Positions 47,063-55,254 of a DNA stretch of 64,000 nucleotides are shown piece after piece. How positions within the stretch are numbered: the first letter of the stretch is position 1; each line of letters begins with the position of its first letter. The position numbers were made by a program, and so were the translations under genes. The DNA comes from Betaproteobacteria bacterium (GTDB lineage Bacteria; Pseudomonadota; Gammaproteobacteria; Burkholderiales; Casimicrobiaceae): the NCBI GenBank assembly GCA_013298765.1, contig JAAFJA010000016.1:1-64000 (forward strand), in the 5' to 3' direction. The notes beneath the pieces are model-generated. The model saw only the letters and a list, made by a program, of their open reading frames with translations. It searched no databases and was not told the DNA's origin.

Positions 47063-48664
47063 TCAGGCGGAGGCCGAAGACTCCTTGGCGGAGCTCTCCT
47101 TCGCGTTCTCGTTGTGCTTCACGATGTCTTGGAGACGCGTGCGGCAGAACGCCTGGTCCTTCCCGGTGATCGCCATCATCCGCTGGACGGCGACGTCGAA
47201 TCGCTCTCGAGCTTGCGCGCTCGCGAGCTTGCGGAACGTCTCGGCTCGTTTGCCAAACGCCCCAGCCACATGGCCCTCCGTCTCGAGGGTCTCGAGGTAG
47301 AGGTTCCAGAGCGGACCGTCTGTCGACGCCGAGAAGTGGCGAGCCTTCGCCTCTTCCTTGGGATCCGCCTTGTTCTTGCGGATCTCCGCGAGCATCTCGT
47401 CGACGGACACCGAGGGCAGAGCCTTCTTCACCTCCGCCAAGAACATCTCGTAACCGCGGGTCTTCAGGTTCGAATCGAGGATCGATCCAAGCGTACACCA
47501 CACTCCAGCGAACGCTGAGGTCGACGGAGGAGTCGCGCGGACGGCGTCCACGATCGCGTTGAGCTCGACGGGGTCCGCACCCTGAGCACCGGTCGCGATC
47601 GGCGGTGCGGCTGCACGATCGACCGACGAATCGGGCTCTGCTCGAGCAGGCGACGCGGTCTCTTCGGCGACCGGAGAAGGAGCGGCTCGAGGAGCTGCTG
47701 CGGGGGCTTCTGCTGCGGCTTCTGCTGCGGTCTCCGCTGCGGGCGATGACTTCGGAGCGCTGGGCTGAGACGAAGCCTTCACGATCTCCTTGACCCGCGG
47801 GAGACAGCGAGACTTCTCGGCGTACCGCTCGATGAACCGCCAGATGGCGAGGTTCATGCCTCGATCGTGCTTCGAGCGCTCCTCCGCGAAGACCCCCGCG
47901 ATGCCGTCGGCGATGGATTCCATGCGCTCAGTGACCGAGCAGTCCATGGAGCAAGCGACCATCACCACCTCGTCCAGCTTCCGCCGCAGGACGCCCTCGT
48001 AGTCGGCGTCGAGCTCGATGTCTCGGGTCTCGGACACCTCTGGCGCCGGTGAGGAGGATGAAGATTGGCGAGAGGCAGGCACGGGGGCCTTCTCCACCTG
48101 CGCGGGGTGGGTCTGAGGAGCCGGCTGCTCTTTGCTCGAGGACGGGCGCTCCTTCGCCGCCGGGTCGATGTCCTGGACCTCCATCTCGTCGAGCAGCCCG
48201 AGACCGAGGATCGCCAGCGTCGCGCGACGCTTCGCCTTCGTCTCCGCGCGCATGAGCACGTTGATCGGGTCGTTCAGCGGAACCGTCGCGACGGAGACCT
48301 CCGTCCTTCCGTCGGGCAGCTCAGCCTCGCACGCCGCAAAAATCATCTTCGTCCCCGCGATCTGGATCTCCTTGGGGCCGTCCGTGAGGCGTCGCTTGAT
48401 CTTGTGGATGGCGGCGAGCTGATCGGTTCCTCCCCGGTTCATGTACAGGACCAGCTTGCCGTTGAGCCGCATGTAGTCCATCGGCTTCGTGAGGGCGTTG
48501 AGCCCAAGCTTCGAGCAAATGGACGAGTAGTGCGCGGAACGCTCGTCGTCGGTGAGCAGCGAGAAGTCACCCGCCTTCGACAGCGAGTAGACGACCGCCT
48601 TGTGGATCTCCTCGAGATCTGCTCCTTGATCGTCAGGCTCTTTCGGTCCGGTCTTCTTCGTCAT
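47063..48664 (-). CDS. putative single-strand annealing-type protein
   Basis: A 533-aa protein. The N-terminal core (about 45-165) has LGLNALTKPMDYMRLNGKLV, then DQLAAIHKIKRRLTDGPKEI and LMRAETKAKRRATLAILGLG-LLDE. This pattern recurs in phage and plasmid proteins near recombination genes and is thought to be related to RecT/Erf-type annealing proteins; that relation is from memory. The middle is Ala/Pro/Ser-rich linker; C-terminal helical domain from about 400. Sits upstream of the RadA-like gene. Start MTKKTG with GGAG upstream. Confidence 0.6.
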   Translation of the reverse strand: MTKKTGPKEPDDQGADLEEIHKAVVYSLSKAGDFSLLTDDERSAHYSSICSKLGLNALTKPMDYMRLNGKLVLYMNRGGTDQLAAIHKIKRRLTDGPKEIQIAGTKMIFAACEAELPDGRTEVSVATVPLNDPINVLMRAETKAKRRATLAILGLGLLDEMEVQDIDPAAKERPSSSKEQPAPQTHPAQVEKAPVPASRQSSSSSPAPEVSETRDIELDADYEGVLRRKLDEVVMVACSMDCSVTERMESIADGIAGVFAEERSKHDRGMNLAIWRFIERYAEKSRCLPRVKEIVKASSQPSAPKSSPAAETAAEAAAEAPAAAPRAAPSPVAEETASPARAEPDSSVDRAAAPPIATGAQGADPVELNAIVDAVRATPPSTSAFAGVWCTLGSILDSNLKTRGYEMFLAEVKKALPSVSVDEMLAEIRKNKADPKEEAKARHFSASTDGPLWNLYLETLETEGHVAGAFGKRAETFRKLASAQARERFDVAVQRMMAITGKDQAFCRTRLQDIVKHNENAKESSAKESSASA

Positions 48665-48807
48665 GGTCTTCTCCAGTTCCCTGATCCAACGCTGATCGGG
48701 GGAGCTCGGCCGTACCACGCCGTCAACAGTCCTTCAACATCGCGGTCAACAATCCGTCTTGCGCAAGGCTTGACGGAGCACATCTTGAGCCACGAAGATA
48801 AGCGCAC

Positions 48808-49200
48808 ATGAGAGCCAAGAAGACTCGCCCCAACCTCTACTACTCGCGGAGACGAGCCAAGAGCACGGCCAAGACCGGGAAGTTCTTGGCGCTCCCGGGT
48901 GTGCAGAAGCTGAGAAAGATGGACTACTCGCTCGGAGAGATCTCCGATGCGCTCGGCTGCGTCGGGAGGCACGCCGTCAACAAGTGGAGGCGCGGGCTGG
49001 CCCGGCCCACCGTGCACGCGCGAGAGGCCGTTTTTCAGCACTTCAAGATCCCGATCCAAGACTGGCTGACCCCAGAGGAGGTCGCCGCACGAGAGCGGTT
49101 CATCGCCGCGTTCGAGTCCGGGAAAGACCTCGGACGAGGCGCGAGCCGCCTGCATCGCGAGTACCAGAGGCAGCTCGGCAAGGCTCCTGCATCCGAATAA
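48808..49200 (+). CDS. HTH regulator
   Basis: A 130-aa protein. DYSLGEISDALGCVGRHAVN-KWRRGLARP (39-67) is a helix-turn-helix with the W-x-x-G-x-x-x-P ending of XRE/Cro-type folds. Basic N-terminus (MRAKKTRPNLYYSRRRAKST). ATG 2 nt after a predicted +1 (TTGACG-18-GAAGAT), so leaderless. Divergent from the annealing-protein gene, which it may control. Confidence 0.7.
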   Translation: MRAKKTRPNLYYSRRRAKSTAKTGKFLALPGVQKLRKMDYSLGEISDALGCVGRHAVNKWRRGLARPTVHAREAVFQHFKIPIQDWLTPEEVAARERFIAAFESGKDLGRGASRLHREYQRQLGKAPASE

Positions 49201-49289
49201 GAGAGACGCTCTGTTGACTTTTGCTGTTGACCGAAGAGCTCCTCGATGCAACGATCTGTTCTCCACGCAACTCGCAGCGGAGAACGAAG

Positions 49290-50531
49290 ATGTCAGAGAG
49301 CGAAACCAGCGCGAAGGATCATGTTGGCCACGATGGACTGGGGAGCCATCTGGGCGGGGGATGCGGCAACAAGATCGATGCGGCTCCCTCCAACAGAGTC
49401 GGCAAACCGCTGAACGAGAGAAAGCAGGCGACCGCAGATCTCCGCGTGCTCAAAGGTCTCTTGAGCGATGCCGTCAAGGCAGAGTTCGCCATGGACGACA
49501 TGGACCAATCCTTGGACGAGGAGCCCCGGCAACGTGATCGCGCCTCGATCGAGGCGAAGGACGTGGATGCCATGGGCTCCCGCGAGGACACGGACGAGGA
49601 GGATGGCGCTGAGACGTTCTACGCTCTCAGCCTGCTCGATCACGAACGAGGCTCTCTGTCCCCCGACGAAGAGATGGAGCGCTACGCTTCTCGCATTCGA
49701 ACGCTGACGACGTTCACTCCCTTCCGCTCTCCGAAGCAGAGAATCCAGCAGGGCGCCGAGATGTACCCGGAGCGTCCTGCGGAGGACGGCATCGAACCCC
49801 AGTCGTACGATCAGGCCATCGCGGAGTACCGCAAGCCAAAGACGCTCCTGAAGTGCCTGCAGATCGGGATGGGCGAAGCGGATCAGCCGTGCCCATTCCT
49901 CTCCTGCAAAGGCCACATGTTCTCCGAGGATTCAAGGAAGAGCTGGCGGCTGCAAGGGCCGCACTACTTCGAAGACGGAGACCCCGTGCCGGCGGTCATC
50001 TTCAAGGGAGCCACCTGCAGCTACCGCGAGTTCAACATCGAGCACACGCTCGAGGAGATTGGCGCGAGCATGTGGATCACGAGGGAGCGCATCCGCCAGA
50101 TCGAGGAGCGCGCGATGATTCGGATCCGATCCGTCGCGGACATGGAGGAGTCCGAGTTCCTTCCACAGCTCACGCAGAGCGCCGAGGAAATCCAGAGGAA
50201 CTGGCTCGGGAGCATCTGGACCTCTGAGCGTGGGGGGCGTCGGTGGATGATCATCGAGTTCGGCGACAACAAGGCGAAGATGATGCCTGTCGACAGCGAC
50301 GGCATCCCGGTGTCCGTAGGAATCGAGACGTTGGCGAGGAACTTCAAGCTCGTCTTCGATGGAGACTCCCCAGATGGCGCCGCCGAGATCGTCCGCGGCA
50401 TGGAGAAGAAGCAGAGCCGCCGAGAGAGCCGAGCCAAGGAGCTCGTAGCGGACTCGGGCGACATGGACACGAGCGATGCCAAGATCTTCTCGGCCGTCGA
50501 CTCCAGGGAGGACGTGAGCGATGAGCGGTAA
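49290..50531 (+). CDS. sigma-70 region 4-like regulator
   Basis: A 413-aa protein with GCGGAG before ATG 49290. HTLEEIGASMWITRERIRQI-EERAMIRIR (251-279) is a close match to region 4.2 of RpoD-type sigma factors, the -35-reading helix. QPCPFLSCKGHMF (198-210) is the Cys motif seen upstream of that helix in deltaproteobacterial sigma-4-like proteins. No regions 2 or 3. A long acidic N-terminus precedes; the tail is charged. It could bring RNA polymerase to element promoters or act as a co-regulator. TTGACT/TTGACC boxes lie just upstream. Confidence 0.7.
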   Translation: MSESETSAKDHVGHDGLGSHLGGGCGNKIDAAPSNRVGKPLNERKQATADLRVLKGLLSDAVKAEFAMDDMDQSLDEEPRQRDRASIEAKDVDAMGSREDTDEEDGAETFYALSLLDHERGSLSPDEEMERYASRIRTLTTFTPFRSPKQRIQQGAEMYPERPAEDGIEPQSYDQAIAEYRKPKTLLKCLQIGMGEADQPCPFLSCKGHMFSEDSRKSWRLQGPHYFEDGDPVPAVIFKGATCSYREFNIEHTLEEIGASMWITRERIRQIEERAMIRIRSVADMEESEFLPQLTQSAEEIQRNWLGSIWTSERGGRRWMIIEFGDNKAKMMPVDSDGIPVSVGIETLARNFKLVFDGDSPDGAAEIVRGMEKKQSRRESRAKELVADSGDMDTSDAKIFSAVDSREDVSDER

Positions 50532-50829
50532 GAGAGCCAGGCGCTCGATCCAGAACACCGTCAAGCTCGTCGCCTTGGACAGCTTCGCAGCGAAGTCCGA
50601 GCCTTTCGCGAAGAGAGCGGCGAGGACGCGCGCTCTCCTCCGAGAGATCGCGATGGACTACGGGCTCACGATGAAGGAGACGCGGAGAAAGGCTCTCGCT
50701 GGAGAGCGCTTTCAGGAGCCGTTCGGACCGGTGTTTTGCGGATCTTGGAGCATCAAGTCGCTCTGGATCGCCCCATGCGGAATGCCTTTGATTCCGTTCG
50801 ACGGCGCGCGGAGCGAAGTTGTACGCTGA
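50521..50829 (+). CDS. small basic hypothetical protein
   Basis: A 102-aa protein overlapping the sigma-4-like gene by 11 bp, hence co-translated. Basic N-terminal half (SGKRARRSIQNTVKLVALDS, KRAARTRALLREIAMDYGLT). The end is hydrophobic with Trp and Pro (GSWSIKSLWIAPCGMPLIPF). The 50834 gene's promoter lies in its 3' end. Confidence 0.6.
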   Translation: MSGKRARRSIQNTVKLVALDSFAAKSEPFAKRAARTRALLREIAMDYGLTMKETRRKALAGERFQEPFGPVFCGSWSIKSLWIAPCGMPLIPFDGARSEVVR

Positions 50830-50833
50830 TGAC

Positions 50834-51658
50834 ATGGAGACCGCAGAGAAGTACGACATCGACCCCGTGGTGTGGAACAAGGTGATGGGCGGGATGCCCG
50901 GAGAGAACCCTCCCACGCTCGGACGGATCGTGCTCGCGTCCGTGCTGTGTCGAGAGATTCTTCGCTCGAAGAAGACGTGGAAGACTCCGACGTCTCTTCG
51001 GTCCATCGTTGATCTGGCTGCCGAGTGCCACCCAACTGACTGGGTGGAACGCATCCAGAGGACCATCGAGATCTCTCTGCAGACACACTCGATCTTCGAC
51101 ACAGTCGGACTGATCGATCCGCTGGATAGCGGGATGTCTACAGCCATCTTCATCGCCTGCTGGGACTACTCGCTGAAGGCTGCGAAGGACCGAGATGATC
51201 TGCGGAACGATCTGTTCCTGATTGATTTCTACGCCAAAGACCCTCTGATGGATCTCCGGTCTGGGGACGCAAGGAGGATTCGTCTGAGCACGCTGTTGCA
51301 GCTGCCAGAGGAGAGGATGCCTCGCGAGGAGTACGCATCAAGCATGCTCTGGGCGCTTCGGTACGCCTTGCGAATCGCGGTGATCAGAGCCGACAGAAAC
51401 AGAGGCTACAGCTACAATGCGGTTTTCGATACAGACGAAGACGGCGCTCCAGCGAACACTGTGATCTCGCTCGCAGGACGAGAGGGAGGGTACGCTAGAC
51501 TTCGCTTCGACTTGGAAGCGGCAGATCCTCTTTACGCGCTGGAGACCGCCGTCTGCATCGCGAAGGGCATCGACCCCTACGAAGAAAAGGGCTGGACAGC
51601 GCTTCCGAAGACGGTGGTCTTGGACGCGGCGAGAGTCTGGATTGCCTCGAACCTCTGA
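50834..51658 (+). CDS. hypothetical helical protein, leaderless
   Basis: A 274-aa protein. ATG 50834 follows TACGCT plus exactly 6 nt, so transcription should begin at the start codon. Mostly helical (GRIVLASVLCREILRSKKTW, SSMLWALRYALRIAVI) with a late beta stretch (NTVISLAGREGGYARLRFDL). No family. Confidence 0.7.
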   Translation: METAEKYDIDPVVWNKVMGGMPGENPPTLGRIVLASVLCREILRSKKTWKTPTSLRSIVDLAAECHPTDWVERIQRTIEISLQTHSIFDTVGLIDPLDSGMSTAIFIACWDYSLKAAKDRDDLRNDLFLIDFYAKDPLMDLRSGDARRIRLSTLLQLPEERMPREEYASSMLWALRYALRIAVIRADRNRGYSYNAVFDTDEDGAPANTVISLAGREGGYARLRFDLEAADPLYALETAVCIAKGIDPYEEKGWTALPKTVVLDAARVWIASNL

Positions 51659-51692
51659 TCGCGATCCTCCGAACGATGGTAGGATCGCCTCC

Positions 51693-51914
51693 ATGAGGAA
51701 CCGAAAACTCTACCTTCACCCATCGAGCGGTCTCATGGACGCTCTCGAGCGCGGAGAGAGCGCCATCTCGAGGATCGACTCGAGCCTCTCTCGCACCCAA
51801 CAAGCGGCCGATCGGGCCAAGACGATCAGTGGCACACCCGTCGCGAAGGTCGTCCTCGCCGTCGGGCTCGTGGCCGCCGTGGGCGTCGGCGCCTACTACC
51901 TCAGCAAGAGCTAG
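51693..51914 (+). CDS. small tail-anchored membrane protein, leaderless
   Basis: A 73-aa protein (MRNRKLYLHPSSGLMDALER...) with a helical middle and one C-terminal membrane segment (VAKVVLAVGLVAAVGVGAYY) before LSKS. TAGGAT, 6 nt, C-ATG gives a 1-nt leader. Confidence 0.65.
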   Translation: MRNRKLYLHPSSGLMDALERGESAISRIDSSLSRTQQAADRAKTISGTPVAKVVLAVGLVAAVGVGAYYLSKS

Positions 51915-51964
51915 TGGTTGCAGGCTTCTGGACGAGAAGCAACATCGAAGCCTAGCCTTCGACC

Positions 51965-52852
51965 ATGATCATCCACGCAAGGCAGGCGCTGAGGCTGAAG
52001 CCTCTGCAGCGCGTCGTTGTGATGTGCTCGAGCGCCGAGGGTTGGCATCGCATTGCGTCCGAGCTCCAAGTGCACCTCGGAAGGGCGAGGTTCCTCGGGC
52101 CTCTCCAAGACACCTACGTCTGCACCGACTTCGCGGCGCTCGAAGAGCATCTCGGAGAGGAGCCTTCGTACCTCGACGACGTCACGCTCTGCCGGGCGTG
52201 CCAAGCAATGAAGATGTGCCGCTTCTACGACCGGGCGACGGAGAAGGCTGCGGAGCAACAGCTGCTGCTCACCGGAGAATGGAACGGCGACGGGCTGTGG
52301 TCGTGGAGCGCTCCGCAACCCGTCGTCGACGCGGCAGGAGTTCTCGATCCAGCGAAGAGCGAGGCTCTCATGAAGAAGCTCGCCGTCGGCCGCGCTGGGC
52401 AGGGGAAAGAACGCATCGGGCTGCAGGAGGCGATCCTCTCGATCATGGAAGAGGAGCAGCAGAACCTCCGGAGCTTCCTGACGGGGACACGCAAGCGTGT
52501 GCAGAAGAAGGTCCAGCAGAACGCGGGAGCTGTCGCCGCCAACGTCGCTGGCCAGATCTTCGATGACCTGGCAGACAAGGGCGCGCAGCGTCTCTGGGAG
52601 GCGCTGAGACAGCAGACGAGCGGCCGGTGGCGGCCGAGCGAAGAACGCTCGCCGAGCGATGCGGATCAGCAAGTCAGCGCCGCCGAGAGGATGCTTGGAC
52701 TGTCTTGGCCCTACTCCTCCGAGGAGCTCGAGAAAGCCTTCCGCCAAGCGGCCATGCGATCGCACCCGGATCGAGGAGGATCCACGGAGGCCATGACCGC
52801 CTTGAACCAGAGCCGAACGCTGCTCAAGCAGCGACGATTCACAGGACAATAG
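51965..52852 (+). CDS. J-domain protein, leaderless
   Basis: A 295-aa protein. The last 55 residues (AAERMLGLSWPYSSEELEKA-FRQAAMRSHPDRGG) are a J domain with its HPD (267-269), which stimulates Hsp70 ATPase. The N-terminal part has CTDFAAL... and CRACQAMKMC Cys pairs; the middle is a long charged helix region. Host DnaK recruitment, for example to replication proteins, is a common role on mobile elements; here it is inference. TAGCCT plus 6 nt ends exactly at ATG. Its last 14 bp overlap the convergent desulfurase-like gene. Confidence 0.75.
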   Translation: MIIHARQALRLKPLQRVVVMCSSAEGWHRIASELQVHLGRARFLGPLQDTYVCTDFAALEEHLGEEPSYLDDVTLCRACQAMKMCRFYDRATEKAAEQQLLLTGEWNGDGLWSWSAPQPVVDAAGVLDPAKSEALMKKLAVGRAGQGKERIGLQEAILSIMEEEQQNLRSFLTGTRKRVQKKVQQNAGAVAANVAGQIFDDLADKGAQRLWEALRQQTSGRWRPSEERSPSDADQQVSAAERMLGLSWPYSSEELEKAFRQAAMRSHPDRGGSTEAMTALNQSRTLLKQRRFTGQ

Positions 52853-54263
52853 GCTGGGCCAGCGTCGCGGCCTCCCTGGCGATCGAGAAGCATCGCCTCG
52901 GATCCGCGCCCAGCTTCGTCCAGGTGCCGTCGACGCCAGCTTGGTATCCCCGCGTAGGGTCTTCCATGCGCTGAATCTCATCGAGCGCCGAGAGCAGCCT
53001 ACCGATGTCCTCCGCGGTGTTCCAGGGCCCGAGCGAGGCCCGCACCATGCCCTCCCGCGAAAGTTGGCCGTCTGCGAGACGAGCCCGAGCCACCGGCGTC
53101 TGCCCGTCGAGCAGCCGCTTGACGTACGGATGGGCGCAGAAACAGTGGGTGCGGACCGAGATGTTGTAGCGGTCCGAGAGGAGCGCTCCGACCAGCCCGT
53201 GTGGTACCCCCACGAGGTTGAACGTCACGGTCCCCACCCTCGGCACGCCTCCGGGACGATCGGATCCGTAAACAACCACGCCGGCGCGAGCGCGAAGCCC
53301 CGCGAGGAGCTGCTCCGTCAACCGCTGATCGTGCAGATAGACCTCGCCCATGAGCGCGTTCGTCGAGAGAAAGTCCGTCACGATCCCCAGAGACAGGACT
53401 CCAGGGACGTTCGGTGTTCCAGCTTCCTCTCGAGCCTCGTCGCTCGGGGCATAGACCGCAGACCCGTCGGGATGAACTCGATCAACCGTGCCACCTCCAA
53501 CATCTCCGTAGAGCGCGCCACGGAGATGATCTCGACGCACCAAGAGAACACCGGGAGAACCCGGAGCGAACAGCTTGTGGCCAGAGACCGCCAGCATGTC
53601 GATCCCCGAGGCGAGCACGCTGATCGGCGCGTGCGGCGCGTACTGTGCGGCATCCACCACGGACAGGGCGCCAGCGGCGCGCGCAGCTCGAGCGAGCCGA
53701 TCGATGGGAGCGACTGCGCCCGTGACGTTGGACGCCGCCGCAAAGGCGATCGCCGCAACGCCGCCGAGCGCAAGCTCTCTCTCGAAGGCCAGCGCATCCA
53801 CCGAGCCGTCGGGCAGCACAGGCACGATGGTCGTCTCGAGCCCGCAGCGCTCGAGCCAAGGAAGCAGGTTCGAATGGTGCTCCGTCTCGGAGACGAGCAC
53901 CCGGCAGCCTCCTCTGCAGCGGTCCTTCACGACCTTCGCAGCTCGATTCAACGCCGCCGTCGCACCGGATCCGCAGAAGATCGTGGCGTACGAAGGGCTG
54001 GGCGCTCCGAAGAACCGGCCCACAGCTGCCCTCGAGTCCTCCACCGCGAGCGTCGTCGCACGACCCGATCGATGGGCCTCCGTGTGTGGATTCGCACACG
54101 CCTGAGCGAAGTAGCGCCCGAGCGCCACGTAGACACCCCTCGGCATCAGAGACGTAGCGGCCGCATCGAGGTAGACGTGGCGATCGCGGCCGCCGTTCTG
54201 TCCGAAGATCGGCTGCTGGAGCATGAACGACTGCTGAAATCCACGGAAAATGGCGGACGACAT
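52839..54263 (-). CDS. cysteine desulfurase-like aminotransferase (class V)
   Basis: A 474-aa PLP enzyme of fold type I. VYLDAAATSLMP (30-41), ETEHHSNLLPW with the PLP-stacking His130, VVDAAQYAPHAP (Asp204), SGHKLFAPGSPGVLL with Schiff-base Lys230, and SVRTHCFCAHPY (369-380) with Cys374/Cys376 and Arg371. Class V desulfurases take sulfur from cysteine via a mobile Cys; here THCFC replaces the more usual TGCFC. No SufE, IscU, Dnd or thiolation partner is nearby, so the sulfur acceptor is unknown. Divergent from 54346, with a palindrome between. Confidence 0.8.
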   Translation of the reverse strand: MSSAIFRGFQQSFMLQQPIFGQNGGRDRHVYLDAAATSLMPRGVYVALGRYFAQACANPHTEAHRSGRATTLAVEDSRAAVGRFFGAPSPSYATIFCGSGATAALNRAAKVVKDRCRGGCRVLVSETEHHSNLLPWLERCGLETTIVPVLPDGSVDALAFERELALGGVAAIAFAAASNVTGAVAPIDRLARAARAAGALSVVDAAQYAPHAPISVLASGIDMLAVSGHKLFAPGSPGVLLVRRDHLRGALYGDVGGGTVDRVHPDGSAVYAPSDEAREEAGTPNVPGVLSLGIVTDFLSTNALMGEVYLHDQRLTEQLLAGLRARAGVVVYGSDRPGGVPRVGTVTFNLVGVPHGLVGALLSDRYNISVRTHCFCAHPYVKRLLDGQTPVARARLADGQLSREGMVRASLGPWNTAEDIGRLLSALDEIQRMEDPTRGYQAGVDGTWTKLGADPRRCFSIAREAATLAQPIVL

Positions 54264-54291
54264 GGCTCGATCCTACCTTCTCTCCCGATCC

Positions 54292-54306
54292 GAGAACAGA
54301 GTTCTC
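54292..54306. promoter_or_regulatory. 15-bp palindrome GAGAAC-AGA-GTTCTC
   Basis: A perfect 6-bp inverted repeat with a 3-nt centre, in the divergent gap between the desulfurase-like gene and 54346. LexA-like in spacing class but not in sequence. Probable operator. Confidence 0.45.
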
Positions 54307-54345
54307 GCTCGACATCAAGGGTTTTCGCGCTAAGCATGGTCTTTC

Positions 54346-54684
54346 ATGGGACAGAATGACTTGGAGCGAGCTGTCAACTGTTTCTGTCGGGTCATCATGG
54401 AGACCGCGAAGACCTTCGATGTCCGACGGCTGAGGGTCGAGCTGCTCGACGACGAGTGCATGATCGTCTTCATGGAAGCCGGGGAGCCACTCGCCTTCAA
54501 GGCGCAGAAACACCGGGGGTTCGCGGGGGCGCTCTGCATCGACGGGGACGAGCTCTTCGTGGAGGGAGGCGGATCCAGTCTTCGTCCAGCGCTCGCCTGC
54601 GAAGACCTCCAGCGGCGCTTGTCCGAGAACGTGGCAAGAATCTTGGCGAGCATCCGCGTCGCCGCGCATGGTCTCGTTCCGTGA
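54346..54684 (+). CDS. hypothetical protein, unit-leading
   Basis: A 112-aa alpha/beta protein (MGQNDLERAVNCFCRVI...; RLRVELLDDECMIVFMEAGE; CIDGDELFVEGG). No SD; TAAGCA-TGGTCT-TTC-ATG with an upstream TCGACA suggests a 3-nt leader. GTGA-coupled to the RecU gene, so it may assist it. No family. Confidence 0.65.
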   Translation: MGQNDLERAVNCFCRVIMETAKTFDVRRLRVELLDDECMIVFMEAGEPLAFKAQKHRGFAGALCIDGDELFVEGGGSSLRPALACEDLQRRLSENVARILASIRVAAHGLVP

Positions 54685-55208
54685 AGAACGAGAAGGCAAC
54701 GAAGCGACAGGCCGTCGGCGCGAGCGCCGAGAGCATCGTGGAGTGGTCGCACGCGCTCGGCAGAGGGAACAAAGAGGTCTGCACCTGGAAGGCGCCAACC
54801 CCTCTCCAGATCATCAAGGAGCTCGGAAAAGGGGAGGTCCTCTGTAGGAAGGAGAGGAAGAGCGGCGTCGACTACTACGGAGTCCTCAAAGGTGGACGAG
54901 CCTTCATGGCGGAGTGCAAGAGCTGCAACAAGGCGAACTTCCCGCTGAGCAACATCGAGAGCCACCAGGTCGAGTTCCTCGACGAATGCGAGAAGATGGG
55001 CGCTTCGTGCTGGTTGGTCGTCGTGTGGACGCCAGACAGCATCCAAGCCAAAGAGGCTCTGCGCAAGATCACCGCCATGCCAACGGTGCTCGTACCCCTC
55101 CCGTGGAGCAAGGTCAGCGAGCTGATCACCGGCCGCCGACCGTCCGTTCCGTGGGAGACGATGATCGAACACGCAAAGCCCACGATCTCGTTCTACGCCA
55201 AGCCGTAG
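54681..55208 (+). CDS. recU: RecU-like Holliday junction resolvase
   Basis: A 175-aa protein of the RecU/PvuII-like nuclease family. TWKAPTPLQI, then SGVDYYGVLKGGRAFMAECK with catalytic Asp64, Glu78 and Lys80 (D...ExK), then FPLSNIESHQVEFLDECEKM. RecU cuts four-way junctions during recombination and segregation. Usual in Firmicutes and phages, so transfer is likely. GTG start by GTGA overlap; about 20-30 residues shorter at the N-terminus than bacillary RecU. Confidence 0.85.
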   Translation: MKNEKATKRQAVGASAESIVEWSHALGRGNKEVCTWKAPTPLQIIKELGKGEVLCRKERKSGVDYYGVLKGGRAFMAECKSCNKANFPLSNIESHQVEFLDECEKMGASCWLVVVWTPDSIQAKEALRKITAMPTVLVPLPWSKVSELITGRRPSVPWETMIEHAKPTISFYAKP

Positions 55209-55216
55209 CGGCTCTG

Positions 55217-55245
55217 TTGACTGGCTCATGGCCTCGTTCTATAGC
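55217..55245 (+). promoter_or_regulatory. sigma70-like promoter TTGACT-17-TATAGC
   Basis: Extended -35 CTGTTGACT, 17-nt spacer, -10 TATAGC, then CGGTCA-GAC-ATG. Gives a 3-nt leader for the 55255-57693 unit. The clearest plus-strand copy of the element promoter. Confidence 0.65.
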
Positions 55246-55254
55246 CGGTCAGAC

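Noticed and set aside
48716-48750. Paired TTGAC boxes before the 48664 gene
   Set aside because: No TANNNN -10 at 16-18 nt from either box on the minus strand, so not called as a promoter.
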